A stretch of 64,000 nucleotides of DNA from a virus: the IMG/VR virus record IMGVR_UViG_3300042261_001186, positions 1-64,000 of that record; one strand, written 5' to 3'. This document shows, one piece after another, positions 15,330-26,000 of the stretch. The notes under the pieces were generated by a model. The model saw only the letters and a list, made by a program, of their open reading frames with translations. It did no database searches and was not told where the DNA came from. Numbering within the stretch: the first letter of the stretch is position 1; the number at the start of each line of letters is the position of its first letter. Position numbers and translations under genes: made by a program.

Positions 15330-17831
15330 TTATACCCAATTTTTATTTATATAATTATCAGTGTAGATATTCCTATCTGCATTATCCACCAATATTATCT
15401 TTTCACCATTATATATCATATGTTGATTCAATATATTTACTATTTCTTGCTCATCAGGTATAATATCATTCAATACCCTTAAATTAGTATATTTGATATT
15501 AGAACCTTCAACAACTAAATCTGCTTCATTTTCAAATGATTGTACATAAATACTATCATAGAAAGTTTCCTTTATAATTTTGAATGTTGTTGATGCTGTG
15601 TGCAGTTCCATATTATTAACAGGTTTGTAACCAGCATTAATCAAATATGTATAACCTGTTGTATCAAGCCATCCTATAGTTTGCATTTGATATGTATCTG
15701 AATTAAAGAATTTAATATTATAATCATCATCTCTTTGATAAACTTTCATTTCGATTACTTGTTGTCTTTGATCCATATTTATTACAAGACCATACCAAAT
15801 ATTTGTTAATAAATTCAATCCTTGCAATTTATAAAATCTGTCGTTTATTTGGAAATTAATATCATTTTTATGATACCAAATCCTATATCCTTTAACATTT
15901 TCATCTAAATTATTCAAAAACCAAAAATTTGCTGTTGTACTAATATCATATGTTTTCCAAGCATTTTTATTTGGTTTATCTTCACTCCATCCATTATTAA
16001 AATTAAACCAACAAACAAATGATCTATTACCTGATTCAGTTAAAATATTATCAGTTTTCTTATAGATAACAGCTTGTTTTCCTATAACATCTTTGAAATC
16101 ATAATGAGATTTAGAAAATTCAAAAGTTCCATTGGTTAATGTTTCTTGAACTCTTATAGTTTTACTATTCACTATGTATCTCATAGGATCAAAAGTGAAA
16201 GGTTTAAGTTGTTCTATATTAGTAATCTTAACTTCATCTTGTTCTCTCTCAACACCCATTAATTCATCAAGTGTTGTATTTTTGGTTAATGTATCAAGTA
16301 AAGCTTTTGATTCTTCATGAAGATTTCTAATATTTGCTTTTTGTTCATATTTTTCTAATATGACTTTATAGTAGTATCCTGCATTCATAACATCTCTAAA
16401 AATTTGTGCATGTTTCACATAATATAATCTATTTATTGGACAGAAAAATATTATATCATTTTCTGATGGTCTTTTATCTATACCAAATTTTCTTTTAAAT
16501 TCATCTTTTAAAATATGAATTTCAAAAGTATCAAATAAATCCAAATTGAATTGATTAAATTTAACCATATTATCTGGGAATTTATTATCTGGTACTAAAA
16601 CCTTAACTTTTTTCATATCAACAACATTATATAATTGATATTCATGTAAAATAAAATCTGTACCATTAGCATCAACATCTGTTAAATGATAATCTATTTC
16701 CCAAGCAAAAATACTATTAAGTTGATTTGCCATAGTATTAGCAAAATCCATAATTTGTGTTATACTATAAGGTTGCCATAGTGTTCCTGATGAGGCTTGA
16801 TTAGTTGCATTAATTCCAGTCATAACACCACCTGTTGGTACATTGGTTGTTGGTTCTTTTGAATAACAACTTAAACCTTGAGTATAAAAATTCATATTTA
16901 AATCATATGATGACATTGCACTTGTTGGTTGACCATTACCAGGAGCATCACTATAAGTTTTACCTGATGTTGTACTTATATTCCAACCACAAGTATCTGT
17001 ATTTCCAGTTAATCTATTAATGTAAGGAATTATACAATCTTGTCTTATACCATATCTATTTGTTTTGAGATAATTAGCAGAAACATTTTGGAAATCTCCT
17101 ATTAAAATTACATCATAAACATTTAATGGTTCAGATAATGGATAAATAGTTTTTATTTTATATTCTATTCTAGCAAATCTTAAATTATTAAATCTAAAAG
17201 TTGATATGTTAGCTTTTGTTAATGGTTCCCATTTTGAATAAGTTCTACCATTATCTTGGGTTACTCTATAATGTAATTCTAAATTTCCTATATCATCTGT
17301 TATTACTTGAAAATCTGAAATAGAAAATACTTTATAAATATCTTTTGGTATTAAAACAACTTCATTTATTGTATCAGTTAATGTAAATGGACCATCAGTA
17401 TAATTAAATTCATAATCTCCTGATATTATAACAGCAGGACTTACAGCATCATCTCCTATATAAATATTAGTTGGTGCTAAAGAATCTACTCTGTCATCTA
17501 CCCTGAAATAGAATAATTCTATATCAAAAGGAACATTTGGTAATATTGTTATTCCAGTTAATTCTGATATTGGTCTCATTTCACTCCAACAATCTTGACA
17601 TTCTGCTTCTTCATTGTTGTATTTACTTTGATATTTAAAATAAACATTAAGATATTGGGAATTATCTATATCTCCTCTAACAACTTGTTCATAAGAAGTT
17701 ATATTTTTTATTCCTAGAATTGGTGCAGTTGGTCTAAGGTACAATGTTTTATTGGTTGGAGTAAGTGTTTCCGTACCTATGAAATTCATTGTATAAGTAC
17801 CATCGAATTTTTTGCTTAATAAGTAATTCAC
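15330..17831 (-). CDS. Large virion structural protein (tail/baseplate candidate)
   Basis: Protein of 833 residues starting at a GTG (17829-17831), as no ATG is close in frame until 17789. It is beta-rich, with no leader, signal peptide or membrane segment. A CxxC-type pair (AECQDCW) is near residue 83. Composition (many Asn, Thr, Tyr, Asp) is that of phage baseplate or fibre-attached proteins. It is divergent from the fibre operon that starts at 17882. It could be a baseplate hub/wedge or a tail-fibre connector; I could not match it to a T4 gene. Confidence 0.7.
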   Translation of the reverse strand: MNYLLSKKFDGTYTMNFIGTETLTPTNKTLYLRPTAPILGIKNITSYEQVVRGDIDNSQYLNVYFKYQSKYNNEEAECQDCWSEMRPISELTGITILPNVPFDIELFYFRVDDRVDSLAPTNIYIGDDAVSPAVIISGDYEFNYTDGPFTLTDTINEVVLIPKDIYKVFSISDFQVITDDIGNLELHYRVTQDNGRTYSKWEPLTKANISTFRFNNLRFARIEYKIKTIYPLSEPLNVYDVILIGDFQNVSANYLKTNRYGIRQDCIIPYINRLTGNTDTCGWNISTTSGKTYSDAPGNGQPTSAMSSYDLNMNFYTQGLSCYSKEPTTNVPTGGVMTGINATNQASSGTLWQPYSITQIMDFANTMANQLNSIFAWEIDYHLTDVDANGTDFILHEYQLYNVVDMKKVKVLVPDNKFPDNMVKFNQFNLDLFDTFEIHILKDEFKRKFGIDKRPSENDIIFFCPINRLYYVKHAQIFRDVMNAGYYYKVILEKYEQKANIRNLHEESKALLDTLTKNTTLDELMGVEREQDEVKITNIEQLKPFTFDPMRYIVNSKTIRVQETLTNGTFEFSKSHYDFKDVIGKQAVIYKKTDNILTESGNRSFVCWFNFNNGWSEDKPNKNAWKTYDISTTANFWFLNNLDENVKGYRIWYHKNDINFQINDRFYKLQGLNLLTNIWYGLVINMDQRQQVIEMKVYQRDDDYNIKFFNSDTYQMQTIGWLDTTGYTYLINAGYKPVNNMELHTASTTFKIIKETFYDSIYVQSFENEADLVVEGSNIKYTNLRVLNDIIPDEQEIVNILNQHMIYNGEKIILVDNADRNIYTDNYINKNWV

Positions 17832-17848
17832 AAAAAAGAGATTTTTTT

Positions 17849-17859
17849 TTTAATATATA
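17849..17859 (+). promoter_or_regulatory. Candidate late promoter box TTTAATATATA
   Basis: The box is 23 bases before the ATG at 17882 and starts the fibre operon. On the other strand the AT-rich palindromic core (TATATATTAAA) may serve the divergent structural gene at 15330-17831. Confidence 0.45.
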
Positions 17860-17881
17860 TAAAAAAACAAAAACCGGAAAA

Positions 17882-17953
17882 ATGAACAATCTAAAAACTT
17901 TCGAAGAATATGGTCTTTTTAAAAGAAAAGAATTGACCAGCAAAAAAACATAA
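17882..17953 (+). CDS. Short leader peptide gene, probable frameshift
   Basis: The ATG starts MNNLKTFEEYGLFKRKELTS, almost the same leader as in the protein at 14037-15329 (MNNLKTFEDF). The frame ends after 23 codons at 17951-17953. An A7 run (17942-17948) lies just before. Removing one A restores a frame that continues HKKGDDIGLMSLNFPM to a TAA at 17997-17999, giving a 38-residue protein with tidy spacing to the next gene. It may be a sequencing error, a phase-variable site, or a programmed shift. Confidence 0.45.
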   Translation: MNNLKTFEEYGLFKRKELTSKKT

Positions 17954-18019
17954 AAAGGGAGATGATATAGGACTTATGTCATTGAATTTTCCAATGTAAA
18001 CAAAAATAAAAATAAAAAT

Positions 18020-18280
18020 ATGAGAAAGACAAAAACAACAACAAAAGGTGGTAAGCAATTGAAGAAATTCGAGCAATTTGATCCTGAAGCAGTTCAAGAT
18101 GAAGATATTGCTATTGATGTTGCTAGACTTCAAAAAATGTTAAATATGGCAACTCCTATATTAACTGAAATAGGTAATATCATTGAACAAGATGCAGATA
18201 GAACTATAGGTGTTGAATATAGACAAAAAGTTGATTCTGCAATAGCAATGATAGATGATTTGAAAATTATGTACACATAA
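18020..18280 (+). CDS. Small helical protein with leader-like N-terminus
   Basis: Protein of 86 residues. A basic Thr-rich start (MRKTKTTTKGGK) precedes LKKFEQFDPEAV, a displaced leader-like motif with a possible cut after DPE. The rest is two long amphipathic helices. It lies in the fibre operon 20 bases before the 18300 gene. Function is unknown; small structural or chaperone roles are possible. Confidence 0.6.
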   Translation: MRKTKTTTKGGKQLKKFEQFDPEAVQDEDIAIDVARLQKMLNMATPILTEIGNIIEQDADRTIGVEYRQKVDSAIAMIDDLKIMYT

Positions 18281-18299
18281 AAAATAAAAATATAATAAA

Positions 18300-19421
18300 A
18301 TGACTTATATACAACCAAATATGTTGTTGACACCAACTGAAAAACTCATAAAACCTTATGAGTGTTCATTCATTGTCATCGAAGGACCAAACATGAAAGG
18401 TAAATTGAATTTGGAAGGCTTGGAAATAAGATATGATTCATTTTATTTATCACAATTGGTTTTAAATACCACATCGAGTGATCAACCCCTTATGTATGGT
18501 TTCCTTGGTGAGAGTGTAACTTTTTTGATGGTCAGAGCAAAATATCTTCCAGCTGATCCAAACTGGGCTATAGAAACAGATCAATTCATAGAATATTATT
18601 TTAAGGATGATCCAACTCAAATAAGAACTATGAGTCAATTAATGGTATTAACTGGTAATAGTACAAAGAGAATACCTCAAATATTCTTCAATAATCCTAA
18701 TCAGACTTATAAAGTTTATTTGGAAGTATTAATGGCTAACTTACCACAAGAAAGTATGACTAATACAAATCAATATACTCAAAATAGTTCATACAGTGGA
18801 TTGTATTGGAATTCAATAACATCTGATTCAGTAAATTATATTTTACCAACAACTACTGGTTCAACAGAATTGATGATATTGGATGCAACAGGAAGTACAG
18901 TTTGTGTTATCCCTTATGATAATATTAGGACTATATTGAAAGTTAGTTCAACAACTTTATTAATAGGTTTGGACACTGAAGAAAAAATAAAATTAGAATT
19001 TTTAAGTGAATTTAATTGTAATCAAGCTAATAGTAGGATTAATTGGGTATTAGAAGATAGGAGAAGGAGAATATTAACTACTTCATCACCAGATATAGAT
19101 ATAACAGCACCTGTTTTTACTTGGAATAATGTTTTAACTGGAAGTACAACAGGTATAACAAGTGGAACAACAACAGAATATTTATTACCAAGTGGAACAA
19201 CTTATACTACAACTTTGTTGAAAGAAATATTTATTTCAGGTATAACTGATACTGTTGATGGTACTAAGAGTATATATGACACTGAAATAGTGATATATGT
19301 ATTGAATGATTTTGTACCAACTACATCAATAACAGCTGTAGACACGTATAATGTTTTGTTTACTATTAGAGATATTGCAAATAATGAAAATACTGAACAA
19401 AAATATATCAGAATTTATTAA
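18300..19421 (+). CDS. Virion structural protein with Ig-like C-terminus
   Basis: Protein of 373 residues, beta-rich with no leader. The N-terminal 200 residues are not recognised. The last 100 residues (DTVDGTKSIYDTEIVIY ... VLFTIRDIANN) resemble bacterial or phage Ig/HYR-like domains that end in a D-x-x-N-N loop. It is first of three co-directional genes leading to the giant fibre (spacing 14 and 54 bases). Probable tail or fibre-base protein. Confidence 0.65.
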   Translation: MTYIQPNMLLTPTEKLIKPYECSFIVIEGPNMKGKLNLEGLEIRYDSFYLSQLVLNTTSSDQPLMYGFLGESVTFLMVRAKYLPADPNWAIETDQFIEYYFKDDPTQIRTMSQLMVLTGNSTKRIPQIFFNNPNQTYKVYLEVLMANLPQESMTNTNQYTQNSSYSGLYWNSITSDSVNYILPTTTGSTELMILDATGSTVCVIPYDNIRTILKVSSTTLLIGLDTEEKIKLEFLSEFNCNQANSRINWVLEDRRRRILTTSSPDIDITAPVFTWNNVLTGSTTGITSGTTTEYLLPSGTTYTTTLLKEIFISGITDTVDGTKSIYDTEIVIYVLNDFVPTTSITAVDTYNVLFTIRDIANNENTEQKYIRIY

Positions 19422-19435
19422 AAAAAATAAAGATA

Positions 19436-20041
19436 ATGACATACAATTATAATTTAGAGAATTTTTTGATAACTCCATTTGGAACAGATAAAAGATTATT
19501 TATCTATGATAAGAATAATGTTTTTGTTGATAGTATAATAACTGATATATCTCATTATTTTGTAAAAAATAATTGTTTGGTTATAAAAATAACCAATAAG
19601 AATGATTTAATATTAAGTTTTGAAAGTAGGGAAGTTGCTAAACTTGCTCTAGAAAAATTAGATTTATATAGAAAAAATCTAATGGTTACAAATGATTTCA
19701 TATTAAGACCAAACAGACCAACATTTAACACTATGAATAGAAATATGTTAGCTAATATAACAGTCACTGATGGTGATTTAGCATTAAATACTGTTGTTCA
19801 ACAACAACCAACTTCAAGGGTTGAAGTTATAGTAAGAGGTAGTAGTCATATTTCTTGTGGGTATCCAGATGGTTCAAATATAGGATGTTACTTCACTTCT
19901 GTTACTGATGCAGGAGATCCAACAAAAGCTAGAATAAATGATGGTGATGTAATGTTAGGTGATCAATTGTATTGGATTGGTTCAATTGCCAATTTTAATT
20001 TGGATGATACTGATTATTTGGATTTTGATTTCCTAATCTAA
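19436..20041 (+). CDS. Virion structural protein upstream of the fibre
   Basis: Protein of 201 residues, not recognised. The N-terminal half contains a strand-rich segment (RLFIYDKNNVFVDSIITD), and the C-terminal half looks like a small beta domain with two cysteines (SCGYPDGSNIGCYF). It is directly upstream of the giant fibre and ends 54 bases before it. A fibre-base or adaptor role is inferred from position only. Confidence 0.6.
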   Translation: MTYNYNLENFLITPFGTDKRLFIYDKNNVFVDSIITDISHYFVKNNCLVIKITNKNDLILSFESREVAKLALEKLDLYRKNLMVTNDFILRPNRPTFNTMNRNMLANITVTDGDLALNTVVQQQPTSRVEVIVRGSSHISCGYPDGSNIGCYFTSVTDAGDPTKARINDGDVMLGDQLYWIGSIANFNLDDTDYLDFDFLI

Positions 20042-20063
20042 TTTCATTTTTTAAGTTTTTTTA

Positions 20064-20074
20064 TTTAATATATA
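20064..20074 (+). promoter_or_regulatory. Candidate late promoter box TTTAATATATA
   Basis: The box lies 22 bases before the ATG of the giant fibre gene and is followed by AAGAGAAAAC. It is one of the best-placed copies. Confidence 0.5.
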
Positions 20075-20095
20075 AGAGAAAACTTTCATCATAAA

Positions 20096-23000
20096 ATGAA
20101 TCCAAGAGATAATATTAGTGGTAAACAGATAGAAGACTCAACAATACAACAAAATAAACTTAATTTATCTAATCCAGGTTTTTTTGATTCTAATTCTGCA
20201 GCAACAGTTAGCTATGTTAATGCTTTATATTTATCTGGTATAACGAGTGGTATAACATCTGGTACTAGTGGTGTTTCTGGTAGTTCAGGAACATCAGGTA
20301 AAGATGGTAATTTTTTTGGAACATCAGGATCATCAGGTGAAAGTGGATCATCAGGTACTGCAGGTAGTTCAGGAACATCAGGTTCAGGAACATCAGGTAG
20401 TTCAGGTAAATCAGGTAGAGATGGTGTAGATGGTATTGATGGGACATCAGGATTAACAGGTTCTAGTGGTACATCAGGTAAAGATGGTAATTTTTTTGGA
20501 ACATCAGGATCATCAGGTGAAAGTGGATCATCAGGTACTGCAGGTAGTTCAGGAACATCAGGTTCAGGAACATCAGGTAGTTCAGGTAAATCTGGTAGAG
20601 ATGGTGAAAGAGGTTATGATGGTGCAGATGGAACTGCAGGAACAAGTGGTGAAACAGATGGTACTTCTGGTACTTCAGGTGTAGGTATTGGTGGTACTGC
20701 AGGAACAAGTGGTGAAACAGATGGTACTTCTGGTACTTCAGGTACATCAGGAACAAGTGGTGAAACAGATGGTACATCAGGAAGTTCAGGTATAAGTGGA
20801 ACATCAGGTAGTTCAGGTAAAACTGGTAGTTCAGGTACATCAGGTAGTTCAGGTACTTCAATAAGAAAAGAGGTTTGGAGTTCAACAACCAATTATTTTT
20901 TAGGTGATATAGTTAAATATTCTTCTGAATTCGGTGGTGATTTATATGAATACATAGCAGTTAATTCTAATATAAATGTACCACCAGATACAAGTTTTAC
21001 TTATTGGAATCTTATAGGAATAAGACATGAAAATTGGATTACTGAAATTTATTATGTTTTAGGTGACATTGTTAAATATAATAATTTAATGTATGTTGCT
21101 ATAAATAATGGTTTAGGTGTACCTCCAATAGGTGATCCACAATCAGCTTTATATTGGTTATCTATGGGAAGTGGTAGTTCAGGAACAAGTGGTACTTCAG
21201 GTGAAACAGATGGTACATCAGGTAGTTCAGGAAGATCAGGTACATCAGGTAGTTCAGGAAGATCAGGTACATCAGGTAGTTCAGGTATTACAGGAACATC
21301 AGGTACATCAGGTGAAGGTTCTCCGGGTATAGATGGCACATCAGGTACATCAGGTACAGATGGATTATTGCCAGAAATAGGAAATCAATATGATATAATA
21401 TTTAGAGAAACTGGTACAACTTATGGATATAATACAACTAGTGGTTTCACTTTTAATTCGGCCACAGATTATTTGAAAATAGGTAATATTTCAGAAGCAA
21501 CCACTAGAATTCATATTTATGGTGAAAATGTAGGTTCATATTTGAATGTGGCTGATGTTAGTCCAGATTCAGCAATTTTCATTGATGGTAATTCAACATC
21601 AGATAAAAGTATAATTTATGGTGATGCTGGTGTAAAGAAATGGGCAACTCAAACATATAGAGAAGAAAATGGAGATTTTTATTATATTTATAACATACAG
21701 ACAAACAATATAAGTCAGGTTTATTCAAGATCTGGTCGTTCTGGAATCAATAAACAATCTAATGTTATGGATTATCATCCACAATATATGGATAAAGTTA
21801 ATGGTTTATTGAATGATATGGAAATTAGAGGTTGGTATGATAGATTATACCAAGCATTGTATGAAGTTCAAATATCTGTTCAAGGATCACCTGATCAATT
21901 TCATTGGAGAAAATCTAGAGATAATGGTGTTACTTGGAATAGTTGGTCACCAAATATTTTATGTGTTACGGGTTCTACAAACGCTGTTGATTTAGAACAT
22001 TATATAACAGTTTATTTTAAACATTTAACTGGACATACAACTTTTGATAGATGGCAATTTACAGCATTTCCACAATTACCACAAGGCTCCTTTACAGTAG
22101 CACCAAATGGTTATACTGAAATTTTAATAACAGATGATTATACACAACCAATACCAGTATATTCTGATGTAACTAATGAATTATCTACAACTTTTACTGG
22201 ATTTGAGGAATGTTTAGCTGACACAACATCAGCCATATTTGTAGGTTGGGAATTACCTTATAATTCAATATATTTTAATAATGGTCAAAATGGTAGTGGA
22301 GTAACATTAAAATTTGAATATTATTCACCATCAGGATGGACAGAAATACAAACTGGAGAAAATCTTGGAACAATACAAGATTTTACTGATAATTTATCAA
22401 AAGATGGTAAAGTAGAATGGGATAGACAAGAATTGAATTGGGTTGAATATCAATTACCAGGTAAAGGTTCTAGTTATTTGTTGTATTGGGTTAGAATAAC
22501 AACAACTACAAATCCATATACAACACCAGTACTTGATTCTCTTTCTTTAGGTGGAACAGTGCGTTTAGGTGTTTATAGTGCCCATATGGATGCAAATCCT
22601 TCTTTTTATGTAGATGGTACAGGTAGAGTTATAATGGGTGATTACAATAATGTACTAACAAATAGTCCATATACTAATATTGGTTATTTAGGTATTAATA
22701 CAACAGAACCACAGGATATAGTTCATATTTTTGGTTTAGATAATGCATCTGATAATACAGATACTATGCATAATCATATTATGATTGATGGTGTACCAGA
22801 TGGTGATAAAGGTATATTGTTTGCAGATAATGGAGTAAAGAAATTTGAAGATTATTTATATCGTAATGAAGGTGGTGAATTTAAATACACATATAGTTAT
22901 GCTAATGATAAAGATATAATGGTTATATCTGAAGGTGGTAGATTTGGTATAAATTGGTCATCTCCAAATATGAATCCACATGCTGAATATTTAAATACAA

Positions 23001-26000
23001 TTGATCCAGAAAACGGTGTTGATAGTTTAATTGTTGGTGGATTATATGATAAAAGAATAGTAAGATATTATGAAATAAAAATAACAAATATAGTTTCAAC
23101 ACCAAATGAATATCAATGGAGGTCATCTACTGATTATGGTACAACATGGACATCTTGGTCTAGTACAGAAACTTGTTCTTATGGTTCATTTCTTTTGGAT
23201 AATGGTATAGATGTGTCTTTTAAAAATATTGCTGGACACTCATTAAATGATTCATGGAGATTCTGGGCTTTTCCACAATTACCAGGTGCATCACTTTTAG
23301 TATCACCAGATTTATTTAAATCTGTGGCAGTTTGTTATGATATTTCTGCAGTAACACCTATTTATTATGATAAAACTTATAATTCTGCATCAATATTTGC
23401 AAATGGGTTTATGATGTTAAGTGGCACCACATCTTTGATGTATGTTGCAAATTCAAGAAAATTTAATAGTATTTATGTTGGTATTTCAAATCCTGGTTCT
23501 GGAGTGACTTTAAAAGTTGAATATTTGAGTTCAAGTGGTTGGACAGAAATGACATTTGTTAATTCCAATTACATTGATCAAACAAATAATTTAACTCAAT
23601 CAGGACTTATAAGTTGGGATACATCAGAAATGTCAGATTGGATAAGTGGTGTGGCAACTGGTATGACTGATTCATATAATTGGTTAAGATTAACATCAAC
23701 TACATCAATAATCATATCACCATATTGTTATTTAGTTGCATTACATGGTTTAAGAAGATTTGGAGTTCGTTCTGGTGCATTTGATCCATTACCTTCATTT
23801 TATATTGATGCACTTGGTCGTACAATTATGGGTGATTATAACAGATTAAACCCTATACCATTGAATGGTTATTTGGGTATAAATATGACAAATCCACAAA
23901 ACCTAATCCATTCTTTTGGTATAGACAACATTCCAGATTCAGAAGATGATATGCATAATAATATTATGATTGATGGTATTTCTGATGGTGATAAAGGTAT
24001 AGTATGGGCAGATAATGGTGTTAGAAAATGGAGTGATTATATTTATAGAAATGAATATGGGGAATTTAAATATACATATAATTATGAATCTCAAAGGGAT
24101 CAATTAGTCACATCTGAAGGTGGTAGATTTGGATACAATAAACAATCTAATATACCACAATATCATGCTGGATATTTAAATCAATTTAATGATGGATTAG
24201 ATGATTTAATAATCAATGGACTATATGATAAAACATATCAAACAAAATATGAAATTTATATTTCAACAACAGGTATAACTGATACTTTTAAATGGAGAAA
24301 AAATGAAGATCAAACACTTTTTACCGATTGGATAACAGGTATAACTTGTTATACTGGTGGAACATTAATTGATAGTGGTATTATTTTAACTTTTGAAAAT
24401 TCAAATGGTCATAGTTTAAATGATAATTGGTATTTTATTGGTTATCCTCAATTACCACAATCTACTATGTCTGTTGGTCCACCAATGTTTAATGAAATAT
24501 TGGGTACTATAGATTATAATACTACTAATTATAATGATTTGACATACACAATGTCAACATCAGATTTAAATCCTAATATAGTATGGCCAACAGGAATTAC
24601 AAATGCTTTGTATATTGGTGATGTTCATAGATTTAATGGTATGATGTTAAATATCACAACTCCAGCAAGTGGAGTAACATTAGTTGCTGAATATTATGAT
24701 ATCAATTCTGGTTGGACAATATTGAGTTCAGATAATAATTTTATAGATAAAACATATAATTTAACTCAAACTGGTAACATTCATTGGGAGAAATCCACTA
24801 TGAATTGGGTAACTACTTTTCCATCAGGTATAACAGAAAGTGAATATGATTTGTATTGGATAAGATTAAGAAGTACAACAAGTGTTTTACAAACACCAAA
24901 TATAATTACTGTTTTACCACATAATAAAAATAGATTTTCTGTATATTCTGCACATTTAGATGAAAATCCAAATTTTTATATTGATTCATCAGGACGTTTA
25001 TTTGATTTACAACAAGGTATTATTGGTTCAACTGGATATTCTGTGTCTTCTAAATTTGAAGTTTATTCAGATATTGGAAAATTGTTAGATGTTAAAACAG
25101 ATGGTTCAATATATTTAAATCAATATAATACAACTGGATTTTTAAAAACTAGTGGAACAACTGGTGAAGTATATGTAGATACTACTAATTATGCTGGTTC
25201 ATCAGGAACTTCAGGTTTTTTACCATTGATTGGAAATAATGGTGATTTAATAATAAGGGATACAGGTGAAACTTATGGATACAATTCAGTTGCTGTAAAT
25301 CCTACTGTTTTATTGTCTTTAGGTCAAGAAACTGGTGAACCTAATGGTTTTAGATGGACAAATGAAGATTCAATTATTTCTTTTGATATTACTGGACATA
25401 CATTTTCAATAATACCAACAGGCTCTACTTTTGAAGTTTGGATTCATGGTGTTAAATATAATTTAACAGGTGATACAATTTCAATACCAACAGGTGTAAC
25501 ACAAAAATATTTTATTTACTATGACAATAATTGTGAATTAACATATGGTAATTCATTTGATAAAACATATGTTTTTGATAAACTTTTTGTTGCTGTTGCA
25601 TATTGGGATGCTGAATATCAAAATTTAATATACTTAGGAGATGAAAGACATGGTATGATAATGGATGCTGCTACACATTATTTATGGCATCTTGCTTTAG
25701 GTACTGCTTATATATCAGGTTTGGATGTGACAAATATTACGATAGGAGATGGTTCTTTAAATAAACATGCTGCATATTCAGTATTAAGTGGTGTTATAAT
25801 GGATGAAGATATTACACATACAATAGGTAATCATTTATCTGGATTTACAACTAAAATATTTTATTTAACAGGTAGTACTATACATTGGGAAATAGGTAAT
25901 AATGATTTACCAGTTTTGACAGGTGGAACCGGTTTGATGGTTTATAATAAACAATCAGGAACAACTTGGACTTTAAAAAACCCAGCAGATGGTTCTTATG

